A DNA stretch of 64,000 nucleotides from Gammaproteobacteria bacterium (GCA_026196575.1 JAPHSX010000001.1:62001-126000); one strand, 5' to 3'; shown: positions 45,433 to 54,424, counted from the first letter of the stretch. Notes: generated from the letters alone by a model not told the origin. Program-made: numbers and translations.

Positions 45433-47388
45433 ATGAGCCGCCGCCTCGCCCCTCACATCCCACTCCTGGCACTGCTGCTGTGCCTCCTCATGCCCGCCCA
45501 GGCAGTGGCGGCGGACGAAGAGGCTGGCCACCAGCAGCGGGTACTGTTTCTGGAGACGAAAAAGGCGCTGGAGCGCGGCGACGACGCCCTGTTCCAGCGC
45601 AACCTGGCGCAACTGCGCGACTACCCCCTCTATCCCTACCTTCTCTACTGGCGGATGCGCCGCGACCTCGGGACGCAGTCCAGCGACACCATTGAGGCCT
45701 TTCTGACCGGCTACCCGTCGCTGCCGATCACCCCATTGCTGCGCACCGCCTGGTTACGCCACCTGGCCCAGGAGGGGCGCTGGGAGGAGTTTCTCCGCCT
45801 CTATCGCCACGGCGGCGCCGAGATGCAGTGCTACCTGCACACCGCGCAGCTGCACAGCGGCAAGCCCGAGCTGGCCTGGGCCGGCGCCAAACGGCTGTGG
45901 CTGGTCGGTCATTCGCAAGATGCCGCCTGTGACGAACTGTTCCAGGCGTGGAGGGAGGCGGGCGGCATCAGCCGCGAGCTCTACTGGCAGCGCATCGAGC
46001 TGGTGATGGCGCGCGGCAACAGCGGCCTGGCCCGCCACCTGGCGAGGCATCTCGACAAGGAGGATCAGGCGCGCATCACCCTGTGGCGGCGTGTCTACCA
46101 CGACCCCACCCTGATTGAGCGCCACGAGCAGCTCCAGCCGGACAGCGCCGAGAACCGCCGCATCATCCATCACGGCCTGACGCGCCTGGCACGCACCGAA
46201 CCGGAACAGGCGATCACCCTGTGGCGCAAGATCCAGCCGCGCTACCAATTCAGCGCTGAGCAGTCCGACGCCATCGGCGTGGCCATCGCCCGCCAGCTTG
46301 CCTATAACGGCGACCCGCGCGCCCTGCTCTGGTTCGCCCAGCTGCCACCGCCCGTCCTTGAACAGGAGGATCGCGCCTGGGCGGCGCGCGTGGCGCTGCG
46401 CAACAGTAACTGGAAGGCGGCGATCTCCTGGCTCGACGCCATGCCCGTCACCGAGCGGCTCTCGACACCGTGGCAATACTGGCGCGCGCGCATCAGCGCG
46501 GCACTGGGGGATGAGCAGCAGGCCGAACACCTCTACTTCAGCGTAAGCCGTGACCGTGGCTACTACGGCTTTCTTGCCGCCGACCAGATCAACGCCGGCT
46601 ACAACCTGGAACACACGCCGGTGGAGGTGGATGACACCGCGCTGCAGGCGCTGAAAGAGAGGCCGGAGATGGTGCGCGCCCATGAGCTCTACATGCTGCT
46701 GCTCACCACCGATGCACGCCGCGAGTGGGGGCGTGCCGTAGCCGGCATGGGACGAGAGCAACGGCTGGTCGCCGGCAAGCTGGCCGATGAGTGGAGATGG
46801 TACGACACCGCGCTGCTCACCCTGGCCAAGGCCAACTACTTCAGCGATCTCGATATCCGCTTCCCGCTGGCGCACAGCGAGTCGGTCACCCGCGAGGCGC
46901 AGAGCCGCCAGCTCAACCCCGCCTGGGTCTACGCGGTGGCGCGCCAGGAGAGTGCGATGTCCCCCGATGCCCGCTCCCCCGCCGGGGCGCTGGGGCTGAT
47001 GCAGCTGATGCCTACCACCGGCAAGGCGGTTGCCAAGGCGCTCAACTACCCCATCGGCGGCAACGAGCAGCTGCTGGAGCCCGACACCAACATCCACCTT
47101 GGCACCTACTATCTGCGCCAGGTGCTGGATCGCTTCGACAACAACGCGGTGCTGGCCACCGCCGCCTACAACGCCGGGCCGCATCGGGTCAGCGGCTGGT
47201 TTCCGGAGCAGGGGGTGATCGACGCCGATATCTGGGTCGAGAGCATGCCGTTTCACGAAACCCGCCTCTATGTGCGCCGCGTCATGGCCTACACCGTGTT
47301 CTACGAACAGCGGCTCGACAACACCATCACCCGCCTCAACCAGCGGATGGCGCCGATAGGGAGGCGCGCCACCGACAAGCCCCTATAG
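45433..47388 (+). CDS. slt: Soluble lytic murein transglycosylase Slt
   Basis: Slt cleaves the glycan strands of peptidoglycan to anhydromuropeptides in the periplasm. The 651-residue protein has a signal peptide (about 1-28, LLALLLCLLMPAQAVA), a long alpha-helical superhelical ring (about 30-480) and a C-terminal lysozyme-like domain with catalytic Glu near 506 in VARQESAMSPDARSPAGALG, then LMQLMPTT and TAAYNAGPHRV. The ATG at 45433 gives a clean signal peptide; ATGs at 45337 and 45397 would add a non-signal extension. Confidence 0.94.
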   Translation: MSRRLAPHIPLLALLLCLLMPAQAVAADEEAGHQQRVLFLETKKALERGDDALFQRNLAQLRDYPLYPYLLYWRMRRDLGTQSSDTIEAFLTGYPSLPITPLLRTAWLRHLAQEGRWEEFLRLYRHGGAEMQCYLHTAQLHSGKPELAWAGAKRLWLVGHSQDAACDELFQAWREAGGISRELYWQRIELVMARGNSGLARHLARHLDKEDQARITLWRRVYHDPTLIERHEQLQPDSAENRRIIHHGLTRLARTEPEQAITLWRKIQPRYQFSAEQSDAIGVAIARQLAYNGDPRALLWFAQLPPPVLEQEDRAWAARVALRNSNWKAAISWLDAMPVTERLSTPWQYWRARISAALGDEQQAEHLYFSVSRDRGYYGFLAADQINAGYNLEHTPVEVDDTALQALKERPEMVRAHELYMLLLTTDARREWGRAVAGMGREQRLVAGKLADEWRWYDTALLTLAKANYFSDLDIRFPLAHSESVTREAQSRQLNPAWVYAVARQESAMSPDARSPAGALGLMQLMPTTGKAVAKALNYPIGGNEQLLEPDTNIHLGTYYLRQVLDRFDNNAVLATAAYNAGPHRVSGWFPEQGVIDADIWVESMPFHETRLYVRRVMAYTVFYEQRLDNTITRLNQRMAPIGRRATDKPL

Positions 47389-47509
47389 TAGACGCGCGAC
47401 TTGCCATGCGGGCCAGACCCGAATGTAAACGCGGCTTCCGGCGCCAGGCGCGACAGAGCGGCGAGCGGCTGGGAATTGACCACGGCACCACTCACCATCG
47501 CTGGAGAGC

Positions 47510-48130
47510 ATGACCACACGCATTGGCCTTATCAGTGACCCGCACGCCAGCGCACCGCCGCTGGCGGAAGCGCTGGCGTTGTTTCGCCGCGAGGGGGTGA
47601 CACGGGTGCTCTGTGCCGGGGATATGGGTGGCTACGGCGCGCAGCTCGATGAGACGGTGGCGCTGTTGCAGACCCATAATGTGCTGGCGGTGCGCGGCAA
47701 CCATGAGCAGTGGGCGCTGCAACAGGAGCAGTTTGCGGGGAGCGCGGCCAGCCGCGCCTACTTCGCCGCGCTGCCCGATTTTCTGATGCTGACGATTGAG
47801 GGGATCTCACTCTACATGGTGCATGCCGAGCCGCCGAACCGGGTAACCAGGGGGTTGCGGCTGTTCGACCGCCATGGTGAGCGGCTGCCCGAGGTGGTGG
47901 ACGAGTGGCACGAGCGCCTGCGTGGCTTCGGCCATGAGGTGTTGATCCTGGGCCACACCCACCAGGCCTATGCCGAGTGGCTGGGCGCAACCCTGGTGAT
48001 CAACCCCGGCAGCTGCTGCTTTAACCACAGCTGCGCCATCCTCACCCTGCCGCAAAAGCAGGTGGAGTGGTTTGCCCTCGGCGGCCAGCCCATCAGCCGG
48101 GTGTGGAACTGGGGGGAGAACCAGCTCTAG
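47510..48130 (+). CDS. Metallophosphoesterase, YfcE/MJ0936-like
   Basis: A 206-residue calcineurin-like phosphoesterase with two-metal motifs GLISDPHAS, CAGDMGGYG, RGNHEQW and GHTHQAY. The family includes small phosphodiesterases acting on model diesters and some nucleotides; the natural substrate here is unknown. The 121 bases upstream hold no recognisable gene. The stop codon forms part of a dyad before the next gene. Confidence 0.9.
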   Translation: MTTRIGLISDPHASAPPLAEALALFRREGVTRVLCAGDMGGYGAQLDETVALLQTHNVLAVRGNHEQWALQQEQFAGSAASRAYFAALPDFLMLTIEGISLYMVHAEPPNRVTRGLRLFDRHGERLPEVVDEWHERLRGFGHEVLILGHTHQAYAEWLGATLVINPGSCCFNHSCAILTLPQKQVEWFALGGQPISRVWNWGENQL

Positions 48131-48153
48131 CACCATCATGCGGGTGCTATACA
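48128..48153 (+). promoter_or_regulatory. Dyad overlapping an extended -10 promoter
   Basis: TAGCACC (48128-48134) and GGTGCTA (48143-48149) form a perfect 7-bp dyad with 8-base spacer that begins with the phosphoesterase stop. TGCTATACA (48145-48153), an extended -10, overlaps its right arm about 40 bases before the RluA-type gene. It could be an operator or an attenuating hairpin. Confidence 0.4.
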
Positions 48154-48193
48154 CTGTCACAACGCGCCTAAACGAGAACGGCTAGAGAGAACC

Positions 48194-49060
48194 ATGCACA
48201 ACCCGCCCGACCTCCCCACGATCATAGAGCTGCACCTGCCGGTAACGGAGGCGGGGAGGGGCGCGGCCGAGCTGCTGTCCACCGCCAGCGGTCTCTCCAG
48301 AGCGCAGATCAAACAGGCGATGCAGAGGGGGGCGGTGTGGCTGGGCCGTGGCCGGCAGACCCGCCACCTGCGCCGCGCCACCACCACGCTTGCTCCGGGC
48401 GATACCCTGCACCTCTACTACAACCGCGCGGTGCTGGCGGAGGTGCCGCCACCGCCGGTGCTGGTCGCCGATGAGGGGGACTACTCCATCTGGTACAAGC
48501 CCTACGGCCTGCGCTCGCAGGGGACGAAGTGGGCCGACCACTGCGCCATCAACCGCTGGCTGGAGCAGCACCTCACGCCACAGCGCCCCGCCTTTATCGT
48601 CCACCGCCTCGACCGGGCGGCGAGCGGACTCATCATTGTGGCCCACAGCAAGCGCATGGCTGCCGCCTTCTCCAAACTGTTTCGCGAGCGGGCCATCACC
48701 AAGCGCTACCGGGTGGTGGTGCATGGCGAATTCTCACCCGCGCCGACCCCCACCCGCCTCGATGCCCCGCTGGATGAAAAGCCATCCCTCAGCTACGCCA
48801 GGCGCCTCGCCTATGATAGCAAGAGTGTGCGCTCACTTCTGGAGGTGGAGATCGAGACCGGGCGCAAGCACCAGATCCGTCGCCACCTCGCCGATGCCGG
48901 TTTTCCGGTGGTGGGCGACCGCCTCTATGGCCGCGCGGGTGATGGCGAAGACCTGCAGCTGAGCGCGGTGGAGCTCGTGTTTACCTGCCCCATTGATGGC
49001 GCGGACACCCAATACCGGCTGGAGCCGGGGCGCCCGGAGTGCCCCATCGCCGGGCTGTAA
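48194..49060 (+). CDS. RluA family pseudouridine synthase
   Basis: A 288-residue RNA pseudouridine synthase. Residues about 15-90 form an S4-like RNA-binding region (GLSRAQIKQAMQRGAVWL), and the catalytic domain follows with the RluA motif HRLDRAASGL holding the catalytic Asp, then ALL-type strands RYRVVVHGEF and the closing GRKHQIRRHLADAGFPVVGD. The exact target uridine (23S rRNA or tRNA) cannot be told from sequence alone. Confidence 0.92.
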   Translation: MHNPPDLPTIIELHLPVTEAGRGAAELLSTASGLSRAQIKQAMQRGAVWLGRGRQTRHLRRATTTLAPGDTLHLYYNRAVLAEVPPPPVLVADEGDYSIWYKPYGLRSQGTKWADHCAINRWLEQHLTPQRPAFIVHRLDRAASGLIIVAHSKRMAAAFSKLFRERAITKRYRVVVHGEFSPAPTPTRLDAPLDEKPSLSYARRLAYDSKSVRSLLEVEIETGRKHQIRRHLADAGFPVVGDRLYGRAGDGEDLQLSAVELVFTCPIDGADTQYRLEPGRPECPIAGL

Positions 49061-49159
49061 TGCCCATCCCGCGTCAGGCCCCTGGGCGGCGGCTTGGGAT
49101 GTTTGCGCCGTGCCCCTACTTCAGTAATCTACCCTCTGCCCCCAAAACCCGTGACCGAC

Positions 49160-49951
49160 ATGCTACTTGTTATCTCCCCCGCCAAGACCCTCGATTACGA
49201 CACGCCGCTGAAGACAAAAACCTATACCCAGCCCGACTATCTGGAGGCGTCGCAGCGGCTCATCGAGCGCGCCCGCCACTGGTCGGCACTCGACATCGCC
49301 GAGCGAATGGCGGTAAGCATGAAGATAGCCGAGCTCAACGTTGAGCGCTTCGCAGCGTGGCATACCCCCTTCACCCCGCACAACGCCAGACAGGCCGTAC
49401 TGGCCTTTAAGGGTGAGGTCTACAGCGGGCTTGATGCCGGGAGCCTCGAGACCGCCGACTTTGCCTTCGCGCAACAGCACCTGCGCATCCTCTCCGGACT
49501 TTACGGCCTGCTGCGCCCACTCGATTTGATGCAGCCCTACCGCCTGGAGATGGGACGCAAGGTCGATACCGAACGCGGCAAAAATCTCTACGACTTCTGG
49601 GGTAGCCGGATCACCGAGGGGCTGAACCGCCAGCTGCACCGGCTGAAGTCGCCCTGGCTCATCAACCTCGCCTCGCAGGAGTACTTCAAGGCGGTGCAGC
49701 CGCAGCGGCTCGACGGCGAGATCATCACACCCGAGTTCAAGGAGTGGAAGGGCGGTCAGTACAAGATGATGGGGGTCTACGCGAAGAGGGCGCGCGGCCA
49801 GTTGAGCCGCTTCGTGCTCCAGAACCGGCTCACCGACCCCGAGGCGATGAAGGCGTTCAACGCCGATGGTTACGCCTTCAACGAGGAGATGAGCAGTGCC
49901 AGCAAGTGGGTCTTTACCCGTGGACGTCAACCCATATGTGCGCCGCAATAA
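49160..49951 (+). CDS. yaaA: Peroxide stress protein YaaA
   Basis: YaaA lowers free intracellular iron during hydrogen peroxide stress and so limits DNA damage; it binds DNA in its E. coli form. The 263-residue protein begins MLLVISPAKTLDYDTPL and has LSGLYGLLRPLDLMQPYRLE and NLASQEYFKAV, all diagnostic. The ATG at 49160 gives the family start. Its end overlaps the amidase gene by 16 bases. Confidence 0.95.
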   Translation: MLLVISPAKTLDYDTPLKTKTYTQPDYLEASQRLIERARHWSALDIAERMAVSMKIAELNVERFAAWHTPFTPHNARQAVLAFKGEVYSGLDAGSLETADFAFAQQHLRILSGLYGLLRPLDLMQPYRLEMGRKVDTERGKNLYDFWGSRITEGLNRQLHRLKSPWLINLASQEYFKAVQPQRLDGEIITPEFKEWKGGQYKMMGVYAKRARGQLSRFVLQNRLTDPEAMKAFNADGYAFNEEMSSASKWVFTRGRQPICAPQ

Positions 49952-50547
49952 GTGCTAACCCCGTGGCACCGTCACAGAAAACTTCCGCCTACCGCTACAC
50001 CCCTCTCTTTTGCGAGGAGAATATCTGGCACCTGGCACAGGCGCTGGTAGCCAAGGGGGTCAACCCCGAGACGCTGCAGGTGATCGTCATCTCCAATCCA
50101 CAGCGGCAGGTGGTGCTGTTCAACCAGCGTAATGGGGCGGAGCTGGGCCATGTGGTGTGGGACTATCATGTGATACTGCGACGCCATGATGATGAGACGG
50201 GTGATCGCATCTACGACTTCGACTCCCGGCTCCCCTTCCCCTGCAACAGCCGTGACTATCTCACCGCCACCTTTGGCCTGCAGGGTGAACTGGACGAGTC
50301 ACTGCGGGCCTGCCTGCGCTCTATACCGGCGGCCAAGTATCTACACCGCTTCTATTCCGATCGCAGCCACATGGTTGGTGTCGTGGAGAAGAAGGCATTT
50401 CCACCTTGGCCAGCCATTACCCCCGACCATGCCAAAGTGATCACGTTGGCGGAGTATTGGGATCTGCAGCAGCCGCTGCACGATGGCAGCCGGGTGCTCA
50501 CGGTTAACGAGTTTCTCGGAACTTTAAGCGGGGCCGTGTCATCATAA
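49936..50547 (+). CDS. Protein N-terminal glutamine amidohydrolase (NTAQ1-like)
   Basis: A 203-residue relative of eukaryotic NTAQ1, which deamidates N-terminal glutamine to glutamate and feeds the N-degron pathway. The match is close: YTPLFCEENIWHLAQAL (nucleophile Cys26), VVWDYHVIL (His78), IYDFDSRLPFPC (Asp94) and DRSHM all align with NTAQ1, and the catalytic triad spacing is preserved. The ATG at 49936 overlaps yaaA by 16 bases, suggesting coupled translation; GTG 49963 is an alternative. In bacteria, a Bpt-type leucyl transferase could use the resulting Glu; none is in the window. Confidence 0.88.
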   Translation: MCAAISANPVAPSQKTSAYRYTPLFCEENIWHLAQALVAKGVNPETLQVIVISNPQRQVVLFNQRNGAELGHVVWDYHVILRRHDDETGDRIYDFDSRLPFPCNSRDYLTATFGLQGELDESLRACLRSIPAAKYLHRFYSDRSHMVGVVEKKAFPPWPAITPDHAKVITLAEYWDLQQPLHDGSRVLTVNEFLGTLSGAVSS

Positions 50548-50574
50548 TGAACCTGAGGCGGAAGAGGGTGGCGA

Positions 50575-51096
50575 GTGGCGGTACTGGATAAATTGGCGGC
50601 GATGGGGCGCAGTGGCGGCTACTGGCTGGCGCTACTGCTGCTGGGTCTGGCGATGGAGGGAATGGCGCTCTTCTATCAGTACCGGCTGGATTACCCCCCT
50701 TGCGTACTCTGCATCCATGTGCGCATTTGGCTGCTGGGGTTGATGGGGGTGGCAGCGCTGGCCTTGTGGCTGCGGCACTATCCGCTCTGGATGGCTGGGC
50801 TGCATGGCCTTGTCGCACTGCTGATGGGCGGCATGCTGGAGCGCTCCTGGCAGCTGCTGGGCACCGAGCGCGGCTGGATCTTTGGCAGCTGCAACATGGA
50901 TGCGGGGCTGCCCGACTGGTTCGCCCTGGATCGCTGGTTTCCCGCCCTGTTCGAGGTAAAGGAGGCGTGCGGCTACACCCCGGAGCTGCTGTTTGGCGTC
51001 ACCATGGCCGAGGGGCTGCTGCTCTTCTCGACGCTGCTGGCACTGCTGGCCACAGGGTTGTTGCTGGCCACGCTGTTGACGGGTAACCGGCGTTAA
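50575..51096 (+). CDS. dsbB: Disulfide bond formation protein DsbB
   Basis: DsbB reoxidises DsbA and passes electrons to quinone in the inner membrane. The 173-residue protein has four transmembrane helices, the first periplasmic pair CVLC (Cys43, Cys46) and the second pair Cys106 and Cys132 on either side of a periplasmic loop. An arginine (R50) after the first pair fits the quinone-site arginine of the family. The start is GTG at 50575 after AGAGGGTGG. Its last four bases overlap the convergent ATPase gene. Confidence 0.93.
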   Translation: MAVLDKLAAMGRSGGYWLALLLLGLAMEGMALFYQYRLDYPPCVLCIHVRIWLLGLMGVAALALWLRHYPLWMAGLHGLVALLMGGMLERSWQLLGTERGWIFGSCNMDAGLPDWFALDRWFPALFEVKEACGYTPELLFGVTMAEGLLLFSTLLALLATGLLLATLLTGNRR

Positions 51097-52412
51097 TCAT
51101 CCAGTTTCAGGGTGCGCAGCACATTATACCCCCCGATCACACGCAGCTCGCCAAGGGTGGTGAGACCCTCTTGTACCTTGGCCAGGCCGTCATCGAGCAG
51201 GAAGCGGTGGCCCCGCCCCGCCAGGTGACGGTAGAGGGTACGACGATCACCCTCCTGCAGGATCAGCTGGTACTCCTCGGCATCGATACGCCACACCTCA
51301 AACAGGCCAATACGCCCCCGGTAACCGACGCCGTGGCAGCGCTCGCAGCCGCGGGCGTGCCACACCCGTTTTGGCACCGGGCGCCCCAGCTGATGCAGCC
51401 AGTGCTTCTCCTCGTTATTGGGGCCGGCCTCGACCCGGCAGTGGGGACACAACCGCCGTACCAACCGCTGTGACACCACCAGCATAAGGTTGGTCGCAAT
51501 GTCGTGGCCGCTGAGACCATAATTGCGCAGGGTTTCGATCACCGCCACCGCATCGCGGCTATGCAGGGTGCTCATCAAGGCACGGCCGCTGGAGGCAGCG
51601 GTGAGGGCGGCGTGGGCCGAATCACTGTCACGGATCTCACCCAGCATCAAAAAATCGGGGTCGAGACGCAGCATCGCCTTCACCCCCTCCACAAACGTCA
51701 TGCCATGAAATTTGTCGATTTGAATGTGGTTGATGCCATCGACCTGATATTCCACCGGGTCTTCCACGGTGATCACGCTGCGCTCATGCAGCTTGAGCCG
51801 ATGCAGCAGGGCGTAGAGGGTGGTGGTTTTGCCACTGCCGGAGGGGCCGGCAACCAGCAACATGCCGCTGACACTGCCAAGCCACTCCTGAAGCTCCTCC
51901 AGCCCCTGCGCGTGGAGGCCGAGCTCCTGCAGCTGATGCGGCATAATCGGGCGGTCGAAGAGACGGATGCTGAGTTTGTCGCCATGCAGACAGGGCGCGC
52001 GGGTAAGACGCAAATCAAGCATTTCACCGTCAAGTTCGTAGCCTAAGCGCGCATCTTCCGCCACAAAGCGGATTACCGGGTCGAGGCGTGCCAGCGCCTT
52101 GAGCTGGTTGACCAGCAGCTTGCCCGGCTCGTGGTCGAGCAGCGCGGCATCGTGCAGCACGCCGTCGATGCGCAGACGCACCAGAATGCCGCGGCTCTGC
52201 GCATCAAGATGCAGATCCGTGGCGCGCTCGCGCGCGGCGTCGCGCAGCAGGGCGTCAGCCAGACGTGGCGCGGGTGAGTCGCCCTCCATGGCCGACAACT
52301 GCGCGTGCAACGCGGCTGCCAGATGACCGAGCAGCGGGCGGGTGTCGCCCGCCTCGCCGTCACCCACCCGCCCACTGACAGATAATGGTGTTTGTTCTTT
52401 CACTCTCATCAC
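51093..52412 (-). CDS. GspE/PilB-type secretion ATPase without MshEN domain
   Basis: A 439-residue type II/IV system assembly ATPase. It has the N2 domain LADALLRDAARERATDLHLD (51-70), Walker A GPSGSGKT (189-196), an Asp box VEDPVEY, Walker B LMLGEIRDSDSA, a His box TLHSRD and a zinc tetracysteine (Cys322, 325, 356, 359). The N-terminal MshEN/N1 domain that binds c-di-GMP in MshE is absent; only about 45 low-complexity residues precede N2. It is not near other pilus genes, so it could drive MSHA, another pilus or a secretion system. Confidence 0.88.
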   Translation of the reverse strand: MMRVKEQTPLSVSGRVGDGEAGDTRPLLGHLAAALHAQLSAMEGDSPAPRLADALLRDAARERATDLHLDAQSRGILVRLRIDGVLHDAALLDHEPGKLLVNQLKALARLDPVIRFVAEDARLGYELDGEMLDLRLTRAPCLHGDKLSIRLFDRPIMPHQLQELGLHAQGLEELQEWLGSVSGMLLVAGPSGSGKTTTLYALLHRLKLHERSVITVEDPVEYQVDGINHIQIDKFHGMTFVEGVKAMLRLDPDFLMLGEIRDSDSAHAALTAASSGRALMSTLHSRDAVAVIETLRNYGLSGHDIATNLMLVVSQRLVRRLCPHCRVEAGPNNEEKHWLHQLGRPVPKRVWHARGCERCHGVGYRGRIGLFEVWRIDAEEYQLILQEGDRRTLYRHLAGRGHRFLLDDGLAKVQEGLTTLGELRVIGGYNVLRTLKLDD

Positions 52413-52583
52413 TCCTTGTCATGTAGTCTGTCCCAAGTCTAGCAGCCTGTCGGATCGGTGGCAGATTTACCCCCGGCACCGTGATATAGTCACTGCCGAT
52501 AAACGGAGCCGATCCAGAGAAGATCGCCACGACGACACCGCGGCTTTGCCGTGACCACTTAATAAAACATCGGAGTCTCTCAA

Positions 52584-53345
52584 GTGAATAGATCAACCAG
52601 CGTATTAGGCTCACTGTTACTGAGCGTCGTCTTTATCAGCGCCTGTCAGCAGGAGGCAGAACAAGCCCCCGCCACCCCCGCGCCGCAGGCCTCGGCGCCG
52701 CAACCACAAATGGTAGACCTTGCCCCGTTGGCAACGACGGATGCACCAGCCGGCGGCATGGTGAATGGTACGGTGGCCGAAACCATCGACGCTGCAGGCT
52801 ACACCTATGTCAGGGTCGAAGTGGACGGGCAATCGCTGTGGGCGGCAGGCCCCGCCACGGCGATGGCGACGGGTGACACCATTAGCTTCAGCACCCTGAT
52901 TCCGATGCGGAATTTTCACAGCACGGCGATGAACCGTGACTTTGCGGTGCTCTACTTCGTTGATGGCTTTACCAACCTGAGCACCTCAGGCACATCGGCT
53001 GCCGCCAGCGCGTCTGCCACCGCCCCGGTCGCATCGACCGCGGCCATTGAGAAGGTCGATGGGGGCTACACCATCGCCGAGGCACTCGCACAAAAGGCCG
53101 AGCTGGCAGGCAAACCAATCAAGGTGCGCGGCAAGGTGACCAAGTTCACCTCCGGCATCATGGGTAAGAACTGGATACACATCGAGGATGGCAGCGGCGC
53201 TGAGGATCTCATCGTCACCACCAGCGGCAGTGCCGCCATGGGGTCGGTGATCGTGGCCGAAGGTGCGTTGTCACTGGATCGCGACTTTGGCTACGGCTAT
53301 CACTATGCGGTGCTGATGGAGGATGCCAGGGTAACGACGGAGTAA
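52584..53345 (+). CDS. Periplasmic lipoprotein with two OB-fold-like repeats
   Basis: A 253-residue lipoprotein with lipobox FISAC (Cys21), an Ala/Pro/Gln linker to about 45, and two related beta domains (about 55-130 and 160-250) joined by an Ala/Ser/Thr-rich linker. Both domains have the pattern GTV...Y.YV.V or GKVTKFTSGIMGKNWIHIEDG of small OB folds seen in NrfJ-like proteins. Function is unknown; such proteins often sit in redox contexts. The start is GTG at 52584. A palindrome GTGATATAGTCAC (52481-52493) lies in the 170-base divergent gap upstream. Confidence 0.8.
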   Translation: MNRSTSVLGSLLLSVVFISACQQEAEQAPATPAPQASAPQPQMVDLAPLATTDAPAGGMVNGTVAETIDAAGYTYVRVEVDGQSLWAAGPATAMATGDTISFSTLIPMRNFHSTAMNRDFAVLYFVDGFTNLSTSGTSAAASASATAPVASTAAIEKVDGGYTIAEALAQKAELAGKPIKVRGKVTKFTSGIMGKNWIHIEDGSGAEDLIVTTSGSAAMGSVIVAEGALSLDRDFGYGYHYAVLMEDARVTTE

Positions 53346-53365
53346 CTTTCCGCCACGCATGAACC

Positions 53366-53389
53366 AAACGGCCCGCACGGGCCGTTTTT
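53366..53389. terminator. Strong bidirectional intrinsic terminator
   Basis: AAACGGCCCG and CGGGCCGTTT pair perfectly over 10 bp with a short CA centre, followed by five T in all. It lies 20 bases after the lipoprotein stop and touches the stop of the convergent HAD-like gene. Confidence 0.9.
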
Positions 53390-54356
53390 ACAGATAGCCC
53401 CTCTCCTGCGCAATGGCAGAGAGCAGCGCCCGCCCGCTGTCGAGGTTATTGAACATGCCGTGGCGATGGTCGATCCACCACTTGGCGTCGGTCTGCTCCT
53501 CCAGATATCCTATCGACCGTGTGATCCCCTGCTGCACGCTCTGCCAGTAGTCGGGGTCCTCGCGCTGCGCCTCCTCATTGACCCGCGCCACCCACTGCAG
53601 CACCTTGTCGATGGCACCAAAGGCACCCAGACGCACCGTCTCCGCCCAGGCCACCTGCCGCTCCGAGCCCTCCAGCGGCGGCAGCCCGCGCTCCCTGGCA
53701 TAGTGACGCGCCTGGAGCGACCGCTTGTGCTGCTCCTCGCGCTGTTCGGCGGCGCCACAGAGGCGGCAGATCCCCAGACCGAGCTGCTGCGCACGTTCAC
53801 CCCAGGCAAAATCATCGTCACCGTAAAAAGGGTAGAGCACGGTATGTTCGCAGGCGTGGCGCACCACCTTGAGTTCGAACTGCTCGCGGCTCTCGCCATT
53901 GCCCTGATTGTGACCGATGAGGGTGCAGGGGATGGTCTGTGCAGTGGCCCAGGTGGCCACATCAAGGTGGCTATCCGACTCGTAGAGGCGACGGATCGTT
54001 GCACCCGGATAGTGCTGCGCGATCACCCCGGCCTTGAACTCGGCGGAGGGGGTAAAGTTGCCGGGGGGTCGCAGGAAGAGGGCATCGTAGCCAATCTGCC
54101 AGCGCGCCAGCCACTGGCGGGTCTGCCCGGCAACGGCCTGGCTGCGTCCGCTGAGCAGCAGCACCGCCACACCCTCGGCACGCGCCCGGTTGAGCCGCTC
54201 GATCAGCGGCAGGTTGGGCATGTCATCGTCACACGCCGCGTGGAACTGCTCCCAGTGACGCACCCCCTCCTCATTGTAGAGGTGGTGCAGGCGGTGCTCG
54301 ATCAGGGCCAACACCCCGTCGAGGCCACAAATCACAATTTCCTGGTCAGTCGGCAT
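53388..54356 (-). CDS. HAD-like protein with a missing nucleophile
   Basis: A 322-residue protein whose N-terminal 135 residues resemble the HAD phosphatase domain of polynucleotide kinase 3'-phosphatase: LLLSGRS, GYDALFLRPPGNFTPSAEFK and the YESDSHLD acid motif are present. Motif I, normally DxDGT, reads GLDGV, so the first Asp (the nucleophile) is Gly. The C-terminal half (about 150-322) is an unassigned domain with CRLCGAAEQREEQ and a tryptophan-rich end. The ATG at 54356 gives the conserved start. It is probably a binding protein or uses a different chemistry. Confidence 0.72.
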   Translation of the reverse strand: MPTDQEIVICGLDGVLALIEHRLHHLYNEEGVRHWEQFHAACDDDMPNLPLIERLNRARAEGVAVLLLSGRSQAVAGQTRQWLARWQIGYDALFLRPPGNFTPSAEFKAGVIAQHYPGATIRRLYESDSHLDVATWATAQTIPCTLIGHNQGNGESREQFELKVVRHACEHTVLYPFYGDDDFAWGERAQQLGLGICRLCGAAEQREEQHKRSLQARHYARERGLPPLEGSERQVAWAETVRLGAFGAIDKVLQWVARVNEEAQREDPDYWQSVQQGITRSIGYLEEQTDAKWWIDHRHGMFNNLDSGRALLSAIAQERGYL

Positions 54357-54424
54357 GGCACTATGATGAGGTATGCGGGAAATGTTGCAAGGGGTTTGCC
54401 ACCGCACGGCACGGGGCAAACGGG

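Noticed and set aside
52481-52493. GTGATATAGTCAC as a CRP site before the lipoprotein gene
   Set aside because: The spacer is five bases, not six, so the half-sites do not have CRP geometry.
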